From: Pestalotiopsis fici W106-1
Lineage: Eukaryota; Ascomycota; Sordariomycetes; Amphisphaeriales; Sporocadaceae
DNA: 64,000 nucleotides
Assembly (NCBI RefSeq): GCF_000516985.1
Contig: NW_006917091.1
Location: 3,927,022-3,991,021, forward strand
Direction of reading: 5' to 3'
Shown here in pieces: positions 9,855-22,239 of this stretch. A model generated the notes under the pieces. The model saw only the letters and a list, made by a program, of their open reading frames with translations, did not search any database and was not told the origin of the DNA. A program made the position numbers and the translations under genes. Each line of letters starts with the position of its first letter. Positions within the stretch are counted from its first letter, which is position 1.

Positions 9855-12800
9855 GCCTGTCAATTGCTGCTAAAACCAATCGTCCAAAGCCAGCAGTGTC
9901 AGAAGACCGTCGGTGGGGTCGACCACCCACCCAAGGAGCCCCGCACAGTCTGTTTGCATCGTTTCATCATCTATCAGAGACGATGGTCGAGATGCAGGTC
10001 GCCTTCACAAGAGATGGAAGGGATGCATGGTTGGAACTATGCTTGCATATCTTTCTGGAAACGAGATGGAATAACATCATGTTGCCAAGTCCACTTCCCT
10101 ATACACGGTACTCCAGGCTTGGCTGTCAAATCTCCCTTCTTCCCTCGTCTTGTGCCGTCGCGTCCCAAAGGTTGGTTGCCGCAGCAAAGGGTATGCAACT
10201 CATGTAATTATCGAAACCAAGATTCTTTCCTTACGAAGCCATGTCTCGGAAGTCGCGGTCAGTGCTTTCATCTACCTCGGAAGCTCTTGATAGGCACCAA
10301 AAAAATAAAAAAAGCAAAACACATCATCATATTATACTGATAATTGCACACAATACACAATTCTCTGACGTGTGCAGATAGATATGTTCTCTGTATGGTG
10401 TGCTGGGTTGCGAGTTGGATTTGGGAGGACCAGGGGTGAAGCATCACTCTCGGCTTCCTCCGTTACAGGGGTCCTTCTCTCCATGTCCGTCTTCCCAGGG
10501 CTTCCTCGAGAGTTGTCGCAGGTCAGGCAGGATATCTCCCATCCGACAGGCAGATACGAGGGTCCTCCAAGAAGAGGCACCACCACATTCCCTACACAAC
10601 CATCCATCTACACAGTACCTACCATCATTGATAGTGAACTCTGCTAAAATCTTGCGAGGAAATGGTTACGCAGCCTAAAAGGAAAGCAAGAAAGAGATGG
10701 GAAGGACAACAGCCTCTGATTGGATGCAACTAAAACTCTCCGGTAGATCGACTAAAAGAGCAAAAGAAAAATGAACGGCTCAGCTGCCACTTATGCAGGT
10801 CCAGAACACATCCACGTACTTTTTTTGTTCTGTCATCCGTTTGCCTTCTTTCTCGCTTGTAATTGCGGAAAAAAGTGAAAAAAAAGAAAAGAAAGAAAAA
10901 TGACCACCTCGCCATTAGTTTGAACGCTAGGGGGTTTGATTCCGTAGCTGCCGTTCACAACACACAAGCTGAGCCACAACCCGCTGTCAGAGGAATGTGA
11001 AAAGTGGGAAAAAATTAAGAGTTGCCCAGATGACGCAAAAGCCACGCCAGCCTCAAAATTCTAGACCTTGACTTGGTGACGTTTTTTTTTTTTTTTTTTT
11101 GGGTGTGGTTAATTACTCCTTACCCGTCAAACCCGTTCATTAAGTCGACTGAATGAAATAAAAGGGCAAGTCCAACTCCACATGGCAAAACAATCGTAAC
11201 AGCCCCGCGTGATCGTGATCCAGCCAGTCAATGAAGAGAAGTGCGAGGGAAAAATAAGCGGCATCCCCAAAAAAGACGATATAGCTCCAAAGTCAAAAAT
11301 ACTAGTCTCTCGAGTCAAGTTCCAAAAAAAAAAAAAAAAAAAGCCGGACAAAAAGGACTCGGCCGTTTGCTCGTTTATATGTCATGTCATAACTAGTCAG
11401 CAACGTTTCTCGTGTATGTATCATGTCCTGCTAGTGTAGACATCCAAAAAAGAGCGATACGGGCGAGCCAAGAAGCGTCCGTCCCTGACCGATAATAGGG
11501 CCTAGATCACATCGCACCTCATCATATACACTACAAAATCCCGGAATATATTGGTAGATCGTTTCGGAGCCAGCCAGTCCAAGTGCCGGGCTGCCGATCA
11601 CTCAATGGTTGATGTGCGCGTCGATTAACCCTCTATCTAGACTTCTTCTTCTTCTTCTTCTTAAACAGGCGAATCTGTCGTACAAACACAACCCCCTAAC
11701 GTTTGGATCTCCGATCTTTGTGTGCTTGTATCTGCCGGCGCTGACAGTCTTGGGTTCCGAGTCATGCTGCTTCAGATCCAGAAAGTCCAAGGCTGGCTGA
11801 AGAGACACACTATGGCTCTACTATAGTACCCTGTTAGCTCAAGTATAGCTTGCAAGCTGGGTCGAGCTCAAGCTCCCTTTCCATTTAGCTACAAGTACGT
11901 GATGAGGTCAGAGTTGCTCACATTAGTAGCTCATGACATTTTTGCATCCAATGAGAACACTTGCTGTCAAGGAAACAACGATATCCTACTGGCCAGCCTC
12001 CTCCGGGCGGTTTCGATCTGGCTGCTTCTCGCGGGAAAAAGAGAGGGGCCCGAGTCTCGTGGGTGTATTTTATAATGGATACCATCGTCTAGTACGTCCT
12101 CAGACAGACACGTCAAAACAGAGTTCAGCGGGCTGAGGGAAATACTCCATAAGAGACAGGAGCCGTCATACGAGCTGACCAGCGCCAGCCAATGTGGATT
12201 CAACAATCGTATACCCGCCATTGACTGGCTGTTGCTGTTATGCCGGGCGTCTTCCACGGCCAAGATTTGGTAATGGGCATATAGTGCCTACGAGACCTGA
12301 CTGTGCCCCAGATCCAGACATGTTGATCAGAAGCTCTAATATAATTTATGGTCTCTTAGGGTTGGTAGCCGCTCCAGTCGAGAGATTGTGACGTCGGGGG
12401 CCCTGGATGCATCTACTATTCTATGTCTTCGATCAACTGCTCTCCAATATAGCCAACCCATGCACAGTGAATGGACTGCATTAAAGAAAGTATTTGCTTG
12501 TACCAGCGCTTGTTTCAACTTTCATTACTACTTCTCTACATGCACAGAGGTTCGTTCTAGCTCCACACTACCACGCACAAATATCTCTAAAGGTCAACAA
12601 CTATTCTTGGTATCAAATCCCTCTCTTCCTCTCGCTTCTCTCATCCAAGGTACTGGTAATACCGTAACTTGTGAGGTATGGTGAAATCGCTTCGTAAAGA
12701 AATGCTTGCTGGTCCGCCGTTGAAATGACCAGATGCGCCTAATGATACCGTAAACGCCATTTTATGATCTTCTCGTGCCTCATTCATCCAAGATCATCTC

Positions 12801-13014
12801 AGTCTAAACCCCTTCTTCCGCCTACTGGCGCCTGTCCTGTGCAGGCGACCATCATTATGACATCAGAGAGGTTCACCTTCCGACGTATCAGGTGTAGATC
12901 TGCGGAAACCCCCCTTCCTCTACCTCCTACCACGTGATCTCATTATATTATGTGATGTGTGAATACATAGCAAAGTACACTGCTTCAGGGCTCATGTCGA
13001 CGCAGGTTCCTTGA

Positions 13015-16000
13015 TCAGTATTGGTTCCAGTCCGTCTTCCGTACCGATTTGCGAATTGTGGCGCTACGGCGAATACTTTCAACCCAGACGGAGTCGTCCA
13101 ACAGCTCCCGAACCTGAGCCGGACTTACAGAACTGCCTCGGCGGCTGTTCGCCGCTGATGACGTTCCAGGCTCCTGGAGCTCAAAGCTAAAGGCCGACGT
13201 GTCGGCCCTATGACCTGGCATGGATGGCGGTGTCCTTGGTAGACTGAGTGGATGCTGGTATTGGGCATCGATGTTTGATATGTCTGTGCTCGACGCCCAG
13301 CTGCGGTGTGCAGGTCGAACGGCGTCCGCTGCAGCCAAGAACTCTGAAGATGTTGTTGCAGCTCGCGCGCGAGGAGTGACAGCCACCGTTGCACGTTGTG
13401 GGGTTCTGTGACGTCCATCGTCATCCTCAACAAAGATATCAGGTACGTCCAGTTGCGGTACCGCCGTCATACGTCCAGCCCGTTTCTTGTCAAGATGCTT
13501 CTTGAACCTTCGTACCCAGTATCTGATTCCGTGGTTAGCAAGTTTAATGGATTCGAGCATTGGTAAACCTTTATACTCACAAAGTATCAAAGAAGCCTAG
13601 GACCACACGACGTCGGACTTCTTCCTCAACGCGCTGTAGGCGAGCACGACGCCGCAAGAATTCCTCCAGACGCAAACTTTTGCTATCGCTGATGATATTG
13701 TAGTGTGCCAATATCATGAGAACAGTTGTAAAGGAAATACCCTTATCAGGATCTGCAGAGACCATGACTTCCTCGAAGAAGATATTGAACCGTCGACGAC
13801 GCTCACGTACTGCTATAACGTCGATCTTGTTCAGTCTGGCATTGAGCTTTTTCACATCGATCCCAGATAGAGCACTCTGGGACGCGATTGATCCATGCCT
13901 GGCTCCTGGGTCTTCACTGCGGACGTCTTCGAGGATCTGACGAATCGAGTCTTCTGCGTTGTATATCCGCATCTCGAAAACACCGGAGAGCTCAGCCAGG
14001 AGCTTGGGAAACGCATCCTTGCTGATAAATCCTGTGCCAGCTGGATCCACGCTCCGCCATGCCTCTTTGAAGCGACGAATCTCGTGACGATCTATATTTC
14101 CTAGCCCACTTGAGCGCTGGTAGACGTATGCAAAACTTTCGTAAATAAGCGAGATGAACAAATTTACGAAAATATACATGCTGACAAGATTCCAGGCGAT
14201 GAACAAGCCCCGAGCCCAGATAGCACTTCCACAGTCACTATCGGTAAACTCGTTGTTCTCGACACAGAATGGTGGTTCTATCATGGCAAAGTCTTCCATG
14301 AGTTCGTTCCATCCTTCACCACAACTCATCCTGAACAAGAGGATCAGGGCCTTGGGAACCGTTCGAAAGTTGACGTTTGCTTCTTCATTCCCGCCAAAAC
14401 GAGTCAAACTGAAGGTCTGAGTAAATGCGATTGCGAAAACCAAGAAGAAAACAAGCCATGTGGCCAGGAGGTTGACAATCGTGGTCAGACTGGCAGCTGC
14501 TGTCTTGAAAAGCTGATCGAGAGCATCGTTCCTGGGAATGAGCAGCAATACAATTGCTACGAGGAAGAATTTGTGTAGCTGAACCCAAATTGTGTTTTGC
14601 TCTTTACTGACCAGCAACGCGGAGGTGGCAAAAGCTCCAGTTACGGCAACCAGGGAAAAGACATCCCAGGAGCTCTTTCGAAAACGGGTCCAACCCAAAC
14701 CAATGACCCGAATGACGATATTGGCAATGTAGATGAGTGTAAAAATCAGAAAGATGATGTCTCTCGTTGTCGTCCACCAAGTGGGCTCTGGATAGTATTC
14801 CATCATGAGCAAAATCAAGTGAAGGACAAGCACGCACGTGACAGCAGTATACCACTTTCCACGCTTCTCGATAGCGCGCTTATGGCACCACTTCTTCCAC
14901 TTCTTTTCGGAATCGTCATATGAGCTCTTAGAAGGCGAAATCTGGCGCAGCAACTTGCGCAACTCGAGCCACGATCTTTGCTCTGTCGTGAGGAATGCAA
15001 CACCCGTCAACTCCGTATAGTTTCGCATGAAGACGGAGATGAACAATGTCAGAACGAAGACAGTAGCAAGGATGTTGAAGACTACAAAGAAGAATCCGTT
15101 CCCGGGTGCCGCATTATCGGACGGCTGCAGGCCAATTCCTGTGATTGACTGTGCTGAGAATGACACGTCCACCCATCCTTCCTGTGAAACAATGGTGAAC
15201 AGGATGAATAGAGACGATCCAAAGTCGTCGAACGAGTAGAACGGGTTTTCCGCAACACGTGGCGCAAGCATTGGCCAGTCGTCGCTGAACGGTGCGGCTT
15301 CATATTCGCCAAAACAATTGGTCAAGTTGTAGATATCGCCGTCATTGCAGGCAACCATTTTTCCATTGAACAGATTCAAAGCATATATGGCGAATGGAAT
15401 CAAGAGGGACATGGAAACGAAGGCAGCCTATGAATTGGTTAGCAAAATTCGCATAGTGAGATGCTCTGTAAACTTACGCCAAGGAGCTTCCAGCCAGCGA
15501 CGATGATGAGTGAATGGAACGTCTGCCGAGCACTATCACTGACGTTAAGCAGGCGTAAAGCTCTAAGAGCCTTGAATGCGCCCACGGCCCTAGACACTGC
15601 TCCATCGTTGGCCAGAAGGGTGATAACATTGATCCATAAGGTGATGAGCACCACGGCATCGATGATACCCCAAGAGCTTCTGAAATACGCGTTGGGTGTG
15701 AACCACAGACCATCAGCTATGACCTTGATGGCAGCCTCAACCGAGAAGAGAATAGCAAAGCCCATGTCGACCCAGACGAACCAATTCGTGATGTGGAAGT
15801 CGTTATTCGCGAAATATTCTTTTTGATACAGTGGCGTGGTGACACATGCAAGAACCACCATAGCCACAATAGCGGCGTAAATAAACGCCGAGAAGATGTA
15901 CCAAGCTATTTTATTGGGCTCGACGCCATCAAAGCGCTCTTGGCCCCTGCCTGGTCCTACCAGCTTTTGGCACAGACGGCGGAGGGGATTTTTGGGCGTG

Positions 16001-19000
16001 AAAATGTAGAGCGCATTGTTGTATGTAGGGTGTCGCGTCAGGTATTCTCGTTGGGCCTTGCGTCGAGCGGCGGTAAGCGACACAGCCTGACGAGCCATGG
16101 CTCGCGGGTCAAGGTTGTCATTAGTTGTGTCGAATTTGATAGTCTCATAAAAGGGGTTGGGCTCCTTGCTTGTGAAGGTGGAGCGGACACGACTCCATAT
16201 GGATGACCATGCGCCAGGGCGAACAGTCCCGTTGGCATTTCCTTGCTGAGGTGACTGAGATCCGCCAGATGATTGCTGGAGAGGGTCCATGGAATCGTCA
16301 AGGAACTCTCTGACAACCGCGTCCTTCAGCAACATTTCCATGGTGGCTGGCCCATAGTCCAGAGGATCCTTCTTCTTGCGGTTCTTGCCAAACGTGAATA
16401 TGGTGGATAGGGCTAAGCTGCTAGTGTTGTTCCCCAGTTCCTTTCTCTGGAGAAAAGACTTCACCTGTTCCAAGCGTTTCTCATCTTCAGATACATCAAA
16501 ATTCTCCTGAATGACAGCAATGAACATGTTGACGATAATGAAGAATGCAAGAATGAACCAGCCCATTAGGAAGACTGCGCCATACCAGGATGTATGAAGA
16601 TGGGTTGTGTAGGAGGTGACATTGTACAAGATGGTAGTCCAATTCTCGCTAGAGAGGATTTGATACATGCCGAGGAATGAGTTGTAGATGTTGTAGAAGG
16701 AGATCTCGTTGAGTTCGCCGTCCTCGTACATTGGGATCTCTCCTCTGAAAAGTTGGGCAGCAAGAATGGCCATGATGAACGTGATGAGGAACACGAAGAG
16801 CAACAAGTTGGCAATACCAGCTGCGTTGCCAAGCACAAGCAGAATCAACTGCCGCGTAATGGGTACTGCCAAGACAACCCGGTAGATTCTGAGAATTTGG
16901 AATACCGTCAGCCACGGGTAGACTTGTTCTGCGTTGCGAATCGGGGGCAGCAGGATCACGGTCGTTGCAATAGCCAAGAACAAGTCGAATAAGTTGCGAT
17001 AACTTCGATGAAATCCGCGCCAGTTGGCCGCTATCCGTATTATGATTTCCACGTCGAGAAGCATTGTGACAATGACATCTGTCACAAGAATCAACGTTGC
17101 CCGAGGATTTTCTGCGCTGCGGAAGCTTTGCACAAGGAGGTCAACTATGATCAATATGATCCAGAGCAAGCGCGTCTTGTCGTATATCTTTTGCAGTGCC
17201 GATACCTGGCGTCTTTGATTTTGTTCGAGCTGTACAGGAGCTGCAGGTTCCTGGGTTTCTCCAGTGAAAGCACTGCTTTTGCTTTCTTCTCGAATGACCT
17301 GAAAAGAGGACGTGATGACAGCAATAAGCAAATTGGTCATCCACAACATCATAATCATGATTCCAGCACCGAAGAACAAGGCCGCTGGAAGATAATCCGA
17401 GTTCGTGGTGTAGTACATCAAGTCCGACCAGGTGTTGGCGCTCATGATGACAAAGACAAGCTCCAGTGAGTGGGCGATATTATCGAAGTTCACTGTGTTG
17501 TTGAAAGGGCCTGTCGATTGCAGACAGAGCGACCCTTTGGGACATAGATAGCCTTTTGCCGAGGCAGTGTTGAAATGTAAGTTCTCCAGAGTACCCGTCA
17601 ACGTTTCACTGTACACCCAAGGCATCTCAGCACCAGTGCTTTCATTCAAGTAACCTCCGCAGAACTGTAGGTCGTTTGTGTAGGCTGCAGTGATATTGGT
17701 CGGGTCTGTAGGATCGAGCCATACACATTGTCGGCTGAGACTCGATTTGAAGCTTTGGATACCAATGATGGCGAACAGTATCCAGAAGAACAGAATGAGG
17801 AACGATACTCGGATGAGTAAAGGGGCTGCTTTCTTCAAACTTCGTAAAATGATCTGTGAAAGAAAAGAAGAAAAAAACATGAGCTAGAGCATATTGAGAT
17901 TGCGGGATTCTCACTTACCGCTGTACCGTTGGTCAAGGCTAGAAGTCTGACGATTCTCAGACAGCTCATCATCCGGAAAATAAAAACATGGTACTGCATT
18001 TCGATTCCAGTAATACTGAGTACGAAGGTGATCCAGAACGAGATCACTGCAGTGAAGTCAAGCCTGTTGAAGCCATGCCGCAGGAAAGCCCGACGAGCCA
18101 ATTGCATCCTCTGTGCTTCCTCGAATGTTTCTGGTAGCCTTTGGCCATGCATGACAGTGAAGGACCGGGCGAATGTCGATGGTCCATAGTTCTCCTCTTT
18201 GGCATGTCTGACCGACTTCTGGCGTTGTGGGCCAAAGACGGCCTTGTACTGGTCCGCTACTGCAGCCCGGATGCCTTTTTTCCGATCAATAGTACTATAT
18301 TCCGTCGCGTTGAGTATGAATCCCGATACAATGATGCGTATGATAAGCTCCGCCGAAAATATGCTAAATAAGATCAACATGGTCCAGTCGGTCTTGGTTC
18401 CAGCCCAGCGCTCGGGACGTTCGTTGCCTGGTTCAAAAACATTTGGAGCAGATTCCACAGCCAAAAGAATTGCTTGAAGGACAATCAGCATCAGGATGAA
18501 AGGCTCCATCCATGGATTAACCAAGAAATCGCAGAGCTTGACTCGAATCGGGTTATCGGGACCAAAGATTCCTAATGAGCGACCTTTCAAGGGATTTGCC
18601 ATGGGCACACGCGGGCCCTGGAGCTCGGGGGCTTCCTGCACGAAGGTAAACCGCGAGTCGCCATTCTTCTCTGGGGGATAGACCTGGGACGGGTATGAGG
18701 TATCAAGGATGGACAAATGGCTTGGCTCACGGGGAGCACGGCTGTCGACACTCGGCGATCTGGAGCGGGCTCGCCGCTGCTGGTGTTGTTCCATCGTATC
18801 TCCTTCACCGCTGATATTGACAACACGTTGGGACATGGCTCTAACAATCGTCCCAGCTCGGTGGAGAGCGGTTCCTGGTGAGCGTGAGGCCCGGCGATCC
18901 ATGGGGCTGAGGCTCTGTCCATAGCTTCGGTGTCTATCGGGTCCCAAGTCGAAACCAAGCATTTTTGTGTCGCGAGGTCTAGACTCCCGTCCGTCGTCTA

Positions 19001-19538
19001 TATCAGAAATGGTCTGAAAACTGGTCCGCGATGGTGCTTCTGTACCGGGGGTAGCCAAGGCAGCACCTGAGATTGGCTGAGCAGCAGAGGCCAATGGAGT
19101 GTCGTCCGACGCAAAGTATTCCTGGTTCGTAGGCTCATCATAGTATGGCGAGGGTGTGTACGGATTCGAAGTCGAGGAAGATGGTCGTGATAGAGGCGGC
19201 GGAGCATGAATCTGCGGAGGAAGAGCAAATTGCAGGGCGCTGGGATCTATTGGCGAAGTCGGACTCGAAGTTGACTCGGCAATATCGCGACGATGACTTG
19301 AAAAGCCTTGCGGCTGGTCCCAGTATGTCGATAGGCCTGGCAGATTGGCAGCCGCGGACGGCGAAAGTCGCTGCGTATTGCGCGAACTTGCCGACCCGGC
19401 TGCTCCTTCCCCCTCCCCATGCCGGGACATGTTATAATCACCAGGCGGCCTTGAAAGGTCTTGAAGAGGTATCGATTGGGTTATCGGAGACGAGGGATTT
19501 TGTTGTGTGTGCGGTGGTGAGTTTGGTGGTCTGCTCAT
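13015..19538 (-). CDS. CCH1: high-affinity calcium channel Cch1, 2116 aa
   Basis: Pore subunit of the fungal plasma-membrane Ca2+ influx channel, which acts with Mid1 in stress and mating responses (family knowledge). Four exons join in frame: 19538-17919, 17853-15478, 15427-13581 and 13522-13015, all GT-AG, the last intron with a GCTAACC branch site. The first 330 residues are a Ser/Pro-rich cytosolic tail. Four six-helix repeats follow, beginning near residues 337, 768, 1190 and 1523. Pore loops read ANTWSDL (about 678), SENWTT (about 940), QEGWVD (about 1413) and GEGWNEL (about 1699), giving N-E-E-E at the selectivity position. S4 is moderately charged in repeat I and poor in charge in repeat IV. 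An EF-hand-like region lies near 1770-1810 and a disordered tail ends at 2116. A two-codon upstream ORF precedes the start. Length fits the family. Confidence 0.95.
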
Positions 19539-19546
19539 GGTGCTTG

Positions 19547-19555
19547 CTATGTCAT
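19547..19555 (-). promoter_or_regulatory. minimal upstream ORF before CCH1
   Basis: On the minus strand an ATG-ACA-TAG triplet series ends 8 nt before the CCH1 ATG. If the transcript leader includes it, ribosomes starting here would stop just before the main start. The upstream ATG has a weak context (T at -3), the main ATG a strong one (A at -3), so leaky scanning is likely. Whether it is transcribed is not known from sequence. Confidence 0.5.
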
Positions 19556-22239
19556 CCAGATGACACGAGAGGCTTGAGAGTACCTTGAGCGCGTGTGAAG
19601 GTAGCGAATGTTATGTGCGCAAAGCGCAGGCGCATCCAATAGGAGCCTCTACAGCAACAATTTCTGCATCACAACCAGATTTATCGGTGAGGGTATTCTC
19701 GATTCAATTCCAACTTGACAGATCCTGCAGATATCGTGGTCACCGTCCCCAGGGCGCGGTCCGAAACGTTGTTGGTGTGAGACCGAGGGGTTGAGTGGCG
19801 AGCGAGGATTCACCACAGTAGGTCGCTAAATCCGAAGGGGCAAGATAGCGTAGCCCCAAGATAGAGATATAGGGGTCCCAATTGCTTCGTCAGTCGTATT
19901 AAAGCAAGCGACACGCCTAGACGTGAATTATCCGCTTCCTTTGGGAGTGATGTCAGAAGGAAAACGTTCCGGCAATCTGGTCGCCCCAACAAGCAGCAGA
20001 ATAATAATTTAGTCTGCCTACCTACGACTTGCACTACGAGCGATGCCAGGTACGAACGAAACAACCAATCCGCAGAGGTAATGTATGTATGGATCCTCTT
20101 CAGCTCGGCCTGGAGGGTCTTGTCTGGATCCTGGTCTCGTTTTCGATTTGACACGAGGACACAGCTCAGACAGTGGACACTACCTGTGTGTGCCGCAGCC
20201 GATAAGAAGGCAATGTCAGCACTCAAGGCATTTCAAATGGAGCTACATGCAACGCTTTCACCCAGCTGGTGCTAGACTCTGGACCCGTGCCTTGAAGGCC
20301 TCCCGCCCACACACGTTCACAGCCTCCGCAACGCCGCCGCTTGTTGCGCAATAAGGTCCACCACGCTGCGCTGCGCGAGATCCGCGGATGCGATGTAACG
20401 CCCGTTAGTTGATTAGTTTATTAGACCCTACCTTTTCCAGCGTAGTTGTTAGTGTCTTCGTAGAAGGCCCCAGGTTTTTGTGGCCGTGCCAATTCGCATC
20501 TTGTTTTCTTTTTTTTTTCGCATTAAATAGATGTACGTATGCATGGGGCCATCGGCATTCCCTTCTCAATGACAGCCCCTAGCGTACCGTAGATAGAAAC
20601 GGCCAGTTACACACATTACGAAATGAGCGACGGCTGGCATGTACCTACCGACCAAGGACGAGGCGCCAATTCTGGGCTTGATACCTTCTGAGCGGCTCAA
20701 TTACCAGTTGCATAACGCAGGATGCCGACCCTGTCACCACACACACAGGGCTAAGGCTTGGCCAAGACATTAATGGAGTGAGATGCCACTCAGGTAGGGC
20801 TCATGGCAAGCATCACTCCAACCTTGGGAGCTCGTGTTTCCTGAAGGCAGTGGCATTCTCCATCACAGTAGAAGTTTGACCCTGCACAATCATCCCCGGA
20901 CGACTACACAAAACGCATCTTTTGACAGCGCTACTTGAGCCTAGATAATTTATCATACTCGTTGAGAAGGTAGGCAATATGGTGTCCTCAAGGCAATCGT
21001 GAACCTGAGGTGCCGGATTTTCCCCCGCGTTACCCAAACACCTGTTGTAGGAGTCTGAAACACACGACCACAACGCGAACCCTATATCTTGTGTCCACAA
21101 TTCATGCCTATCTCTCCCTTTGACCAAGATTGCTCAACATCATCCCTCTACAGTTCCATGATTGCTTGGCACAAAACTGTAATTGCTCTGCTTATCGGCA
21201 GTTATTCTATGCCGTCCGCTATGTTAAGGTCGGAACAATAGGATATTCCATTGATTAGTCCTCCTGTGTACGATGGCGAAATGCCTACTTGAAAAGCATA
21301 TCCACGTCTGGCCACAAGGCGAGAGCCTGGCTACGTCCACCAATGATAATGGTCGCTTGAATGCCCATCCAAATTCGTTGTTTTGATTGTTCAGATGTGA
21401 CCATTGTCGACTAGTCGCTTGAGCAGTTTTTCTTGCTCAACCATCGCCAAACATCGAGTCAAAGTCATGCGAGTGAGTGCGAAGCAATCTTTAGAGAGCT
21501 CTCGGGGGTTATGCCTGACTGCCAAATTACGTGCAAACATTGGAGATGACGAAGCTAACTATATCTTCGGGTCAATTGTAACCACCAACTTATTACATTT
21601 TGGGCACATCTTGCAGACATCAACAATGATACAAATATGGCCGTGATCTGTATTTACACAGGCAAAAGCTGCCAATTATTTTGAATGAAGAAAAATCACG
21701 TGCCGTTGAGAAAGCACATGTGTGGCTCTCATTCAGACTGATTGTTTATTGTCTGTCATATGAGCATACATGCCTACATTACTGTAGGTGGTAAATATCC
21801 AATAGGCTTTAGTGGAACTGCACGGCGGACAGGGGGGTGGGGATGGCTCAAGATATCCAGTCTAGTACGTACCTTAGCTTATGGTAGCTCACTGGCAACG
21901 CTTTACGCGACTTGAATCGCGCGCCGGCTCAGAAAATTGACCCAAACCAAACTCCCGGCGCGGCTGCTGCATCTACTATTGACCTCATTCTTGAGCTCTG
22001 CCGCGATCTGTCTTCCGGTGCAAGCAACTATCGTGAACAATAAGCATCTGCTACCTGCACATGCTTGCAAACATCCTCATGGAGCAGATCTGAATAGTAA
22101 CATCTCTTCTCACCCCCCCTGTCTGCTGCCTTTTCAACGCCGCTTAGCAGCTGGCTCGTTGCAGACAAAACGCCCTTGTCGCCCAGCGCCTGTGTGTGCC
22201 TTTCTTCGACTATCGCATCTCCAGCAGCGACACAAGACG
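19556..22239. other. divergent intergenic region, CCH1 / PHD gene
   Basis: This 2.7 kb separates two divergent starts (CCH1 at 19538 minus, PHD protein at 22240 plus). It contains scattered CTACCTA words and short T runs but no frame I would defend. The frame running into the PHD gene from 21937 begins at TTG and has no ATG until 22240, so it is leader. Confidence 0.55.

Larger units (their letters stand above)
7322..13014. other. 5.7-kb gene desert with dense simple repeats
   Basis: Between the start of the 95-aa gene and the stop of CCH1 I find no frame with credible coding character on either strand. The stretch holds a GTA array, an AGCACA array, an assembly gap inside a CT array, 19-T and 19-A tracts and a CTT run at 11642-11662. 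A CT/GA-rich zone just above 7321 fits a 5' leader of the 95-aa gene. The rest could be promoter, untranslated RNA or decayed sequence. I could not find tRNA box sequences or transposon coding remnants. Confidence 0.55.

Noticed and set aside
9552..10340. Frames crossing the CT array and the N gap
   Set aside because: Their length depends on dinucleotide repeats and unknown bases. They have no coding character outside the array.
21937..22239. Extending the PHD protein upstream with 101 residues
   Set aside because: The frame is open but starts at TTG and contains no ATG before 22240.
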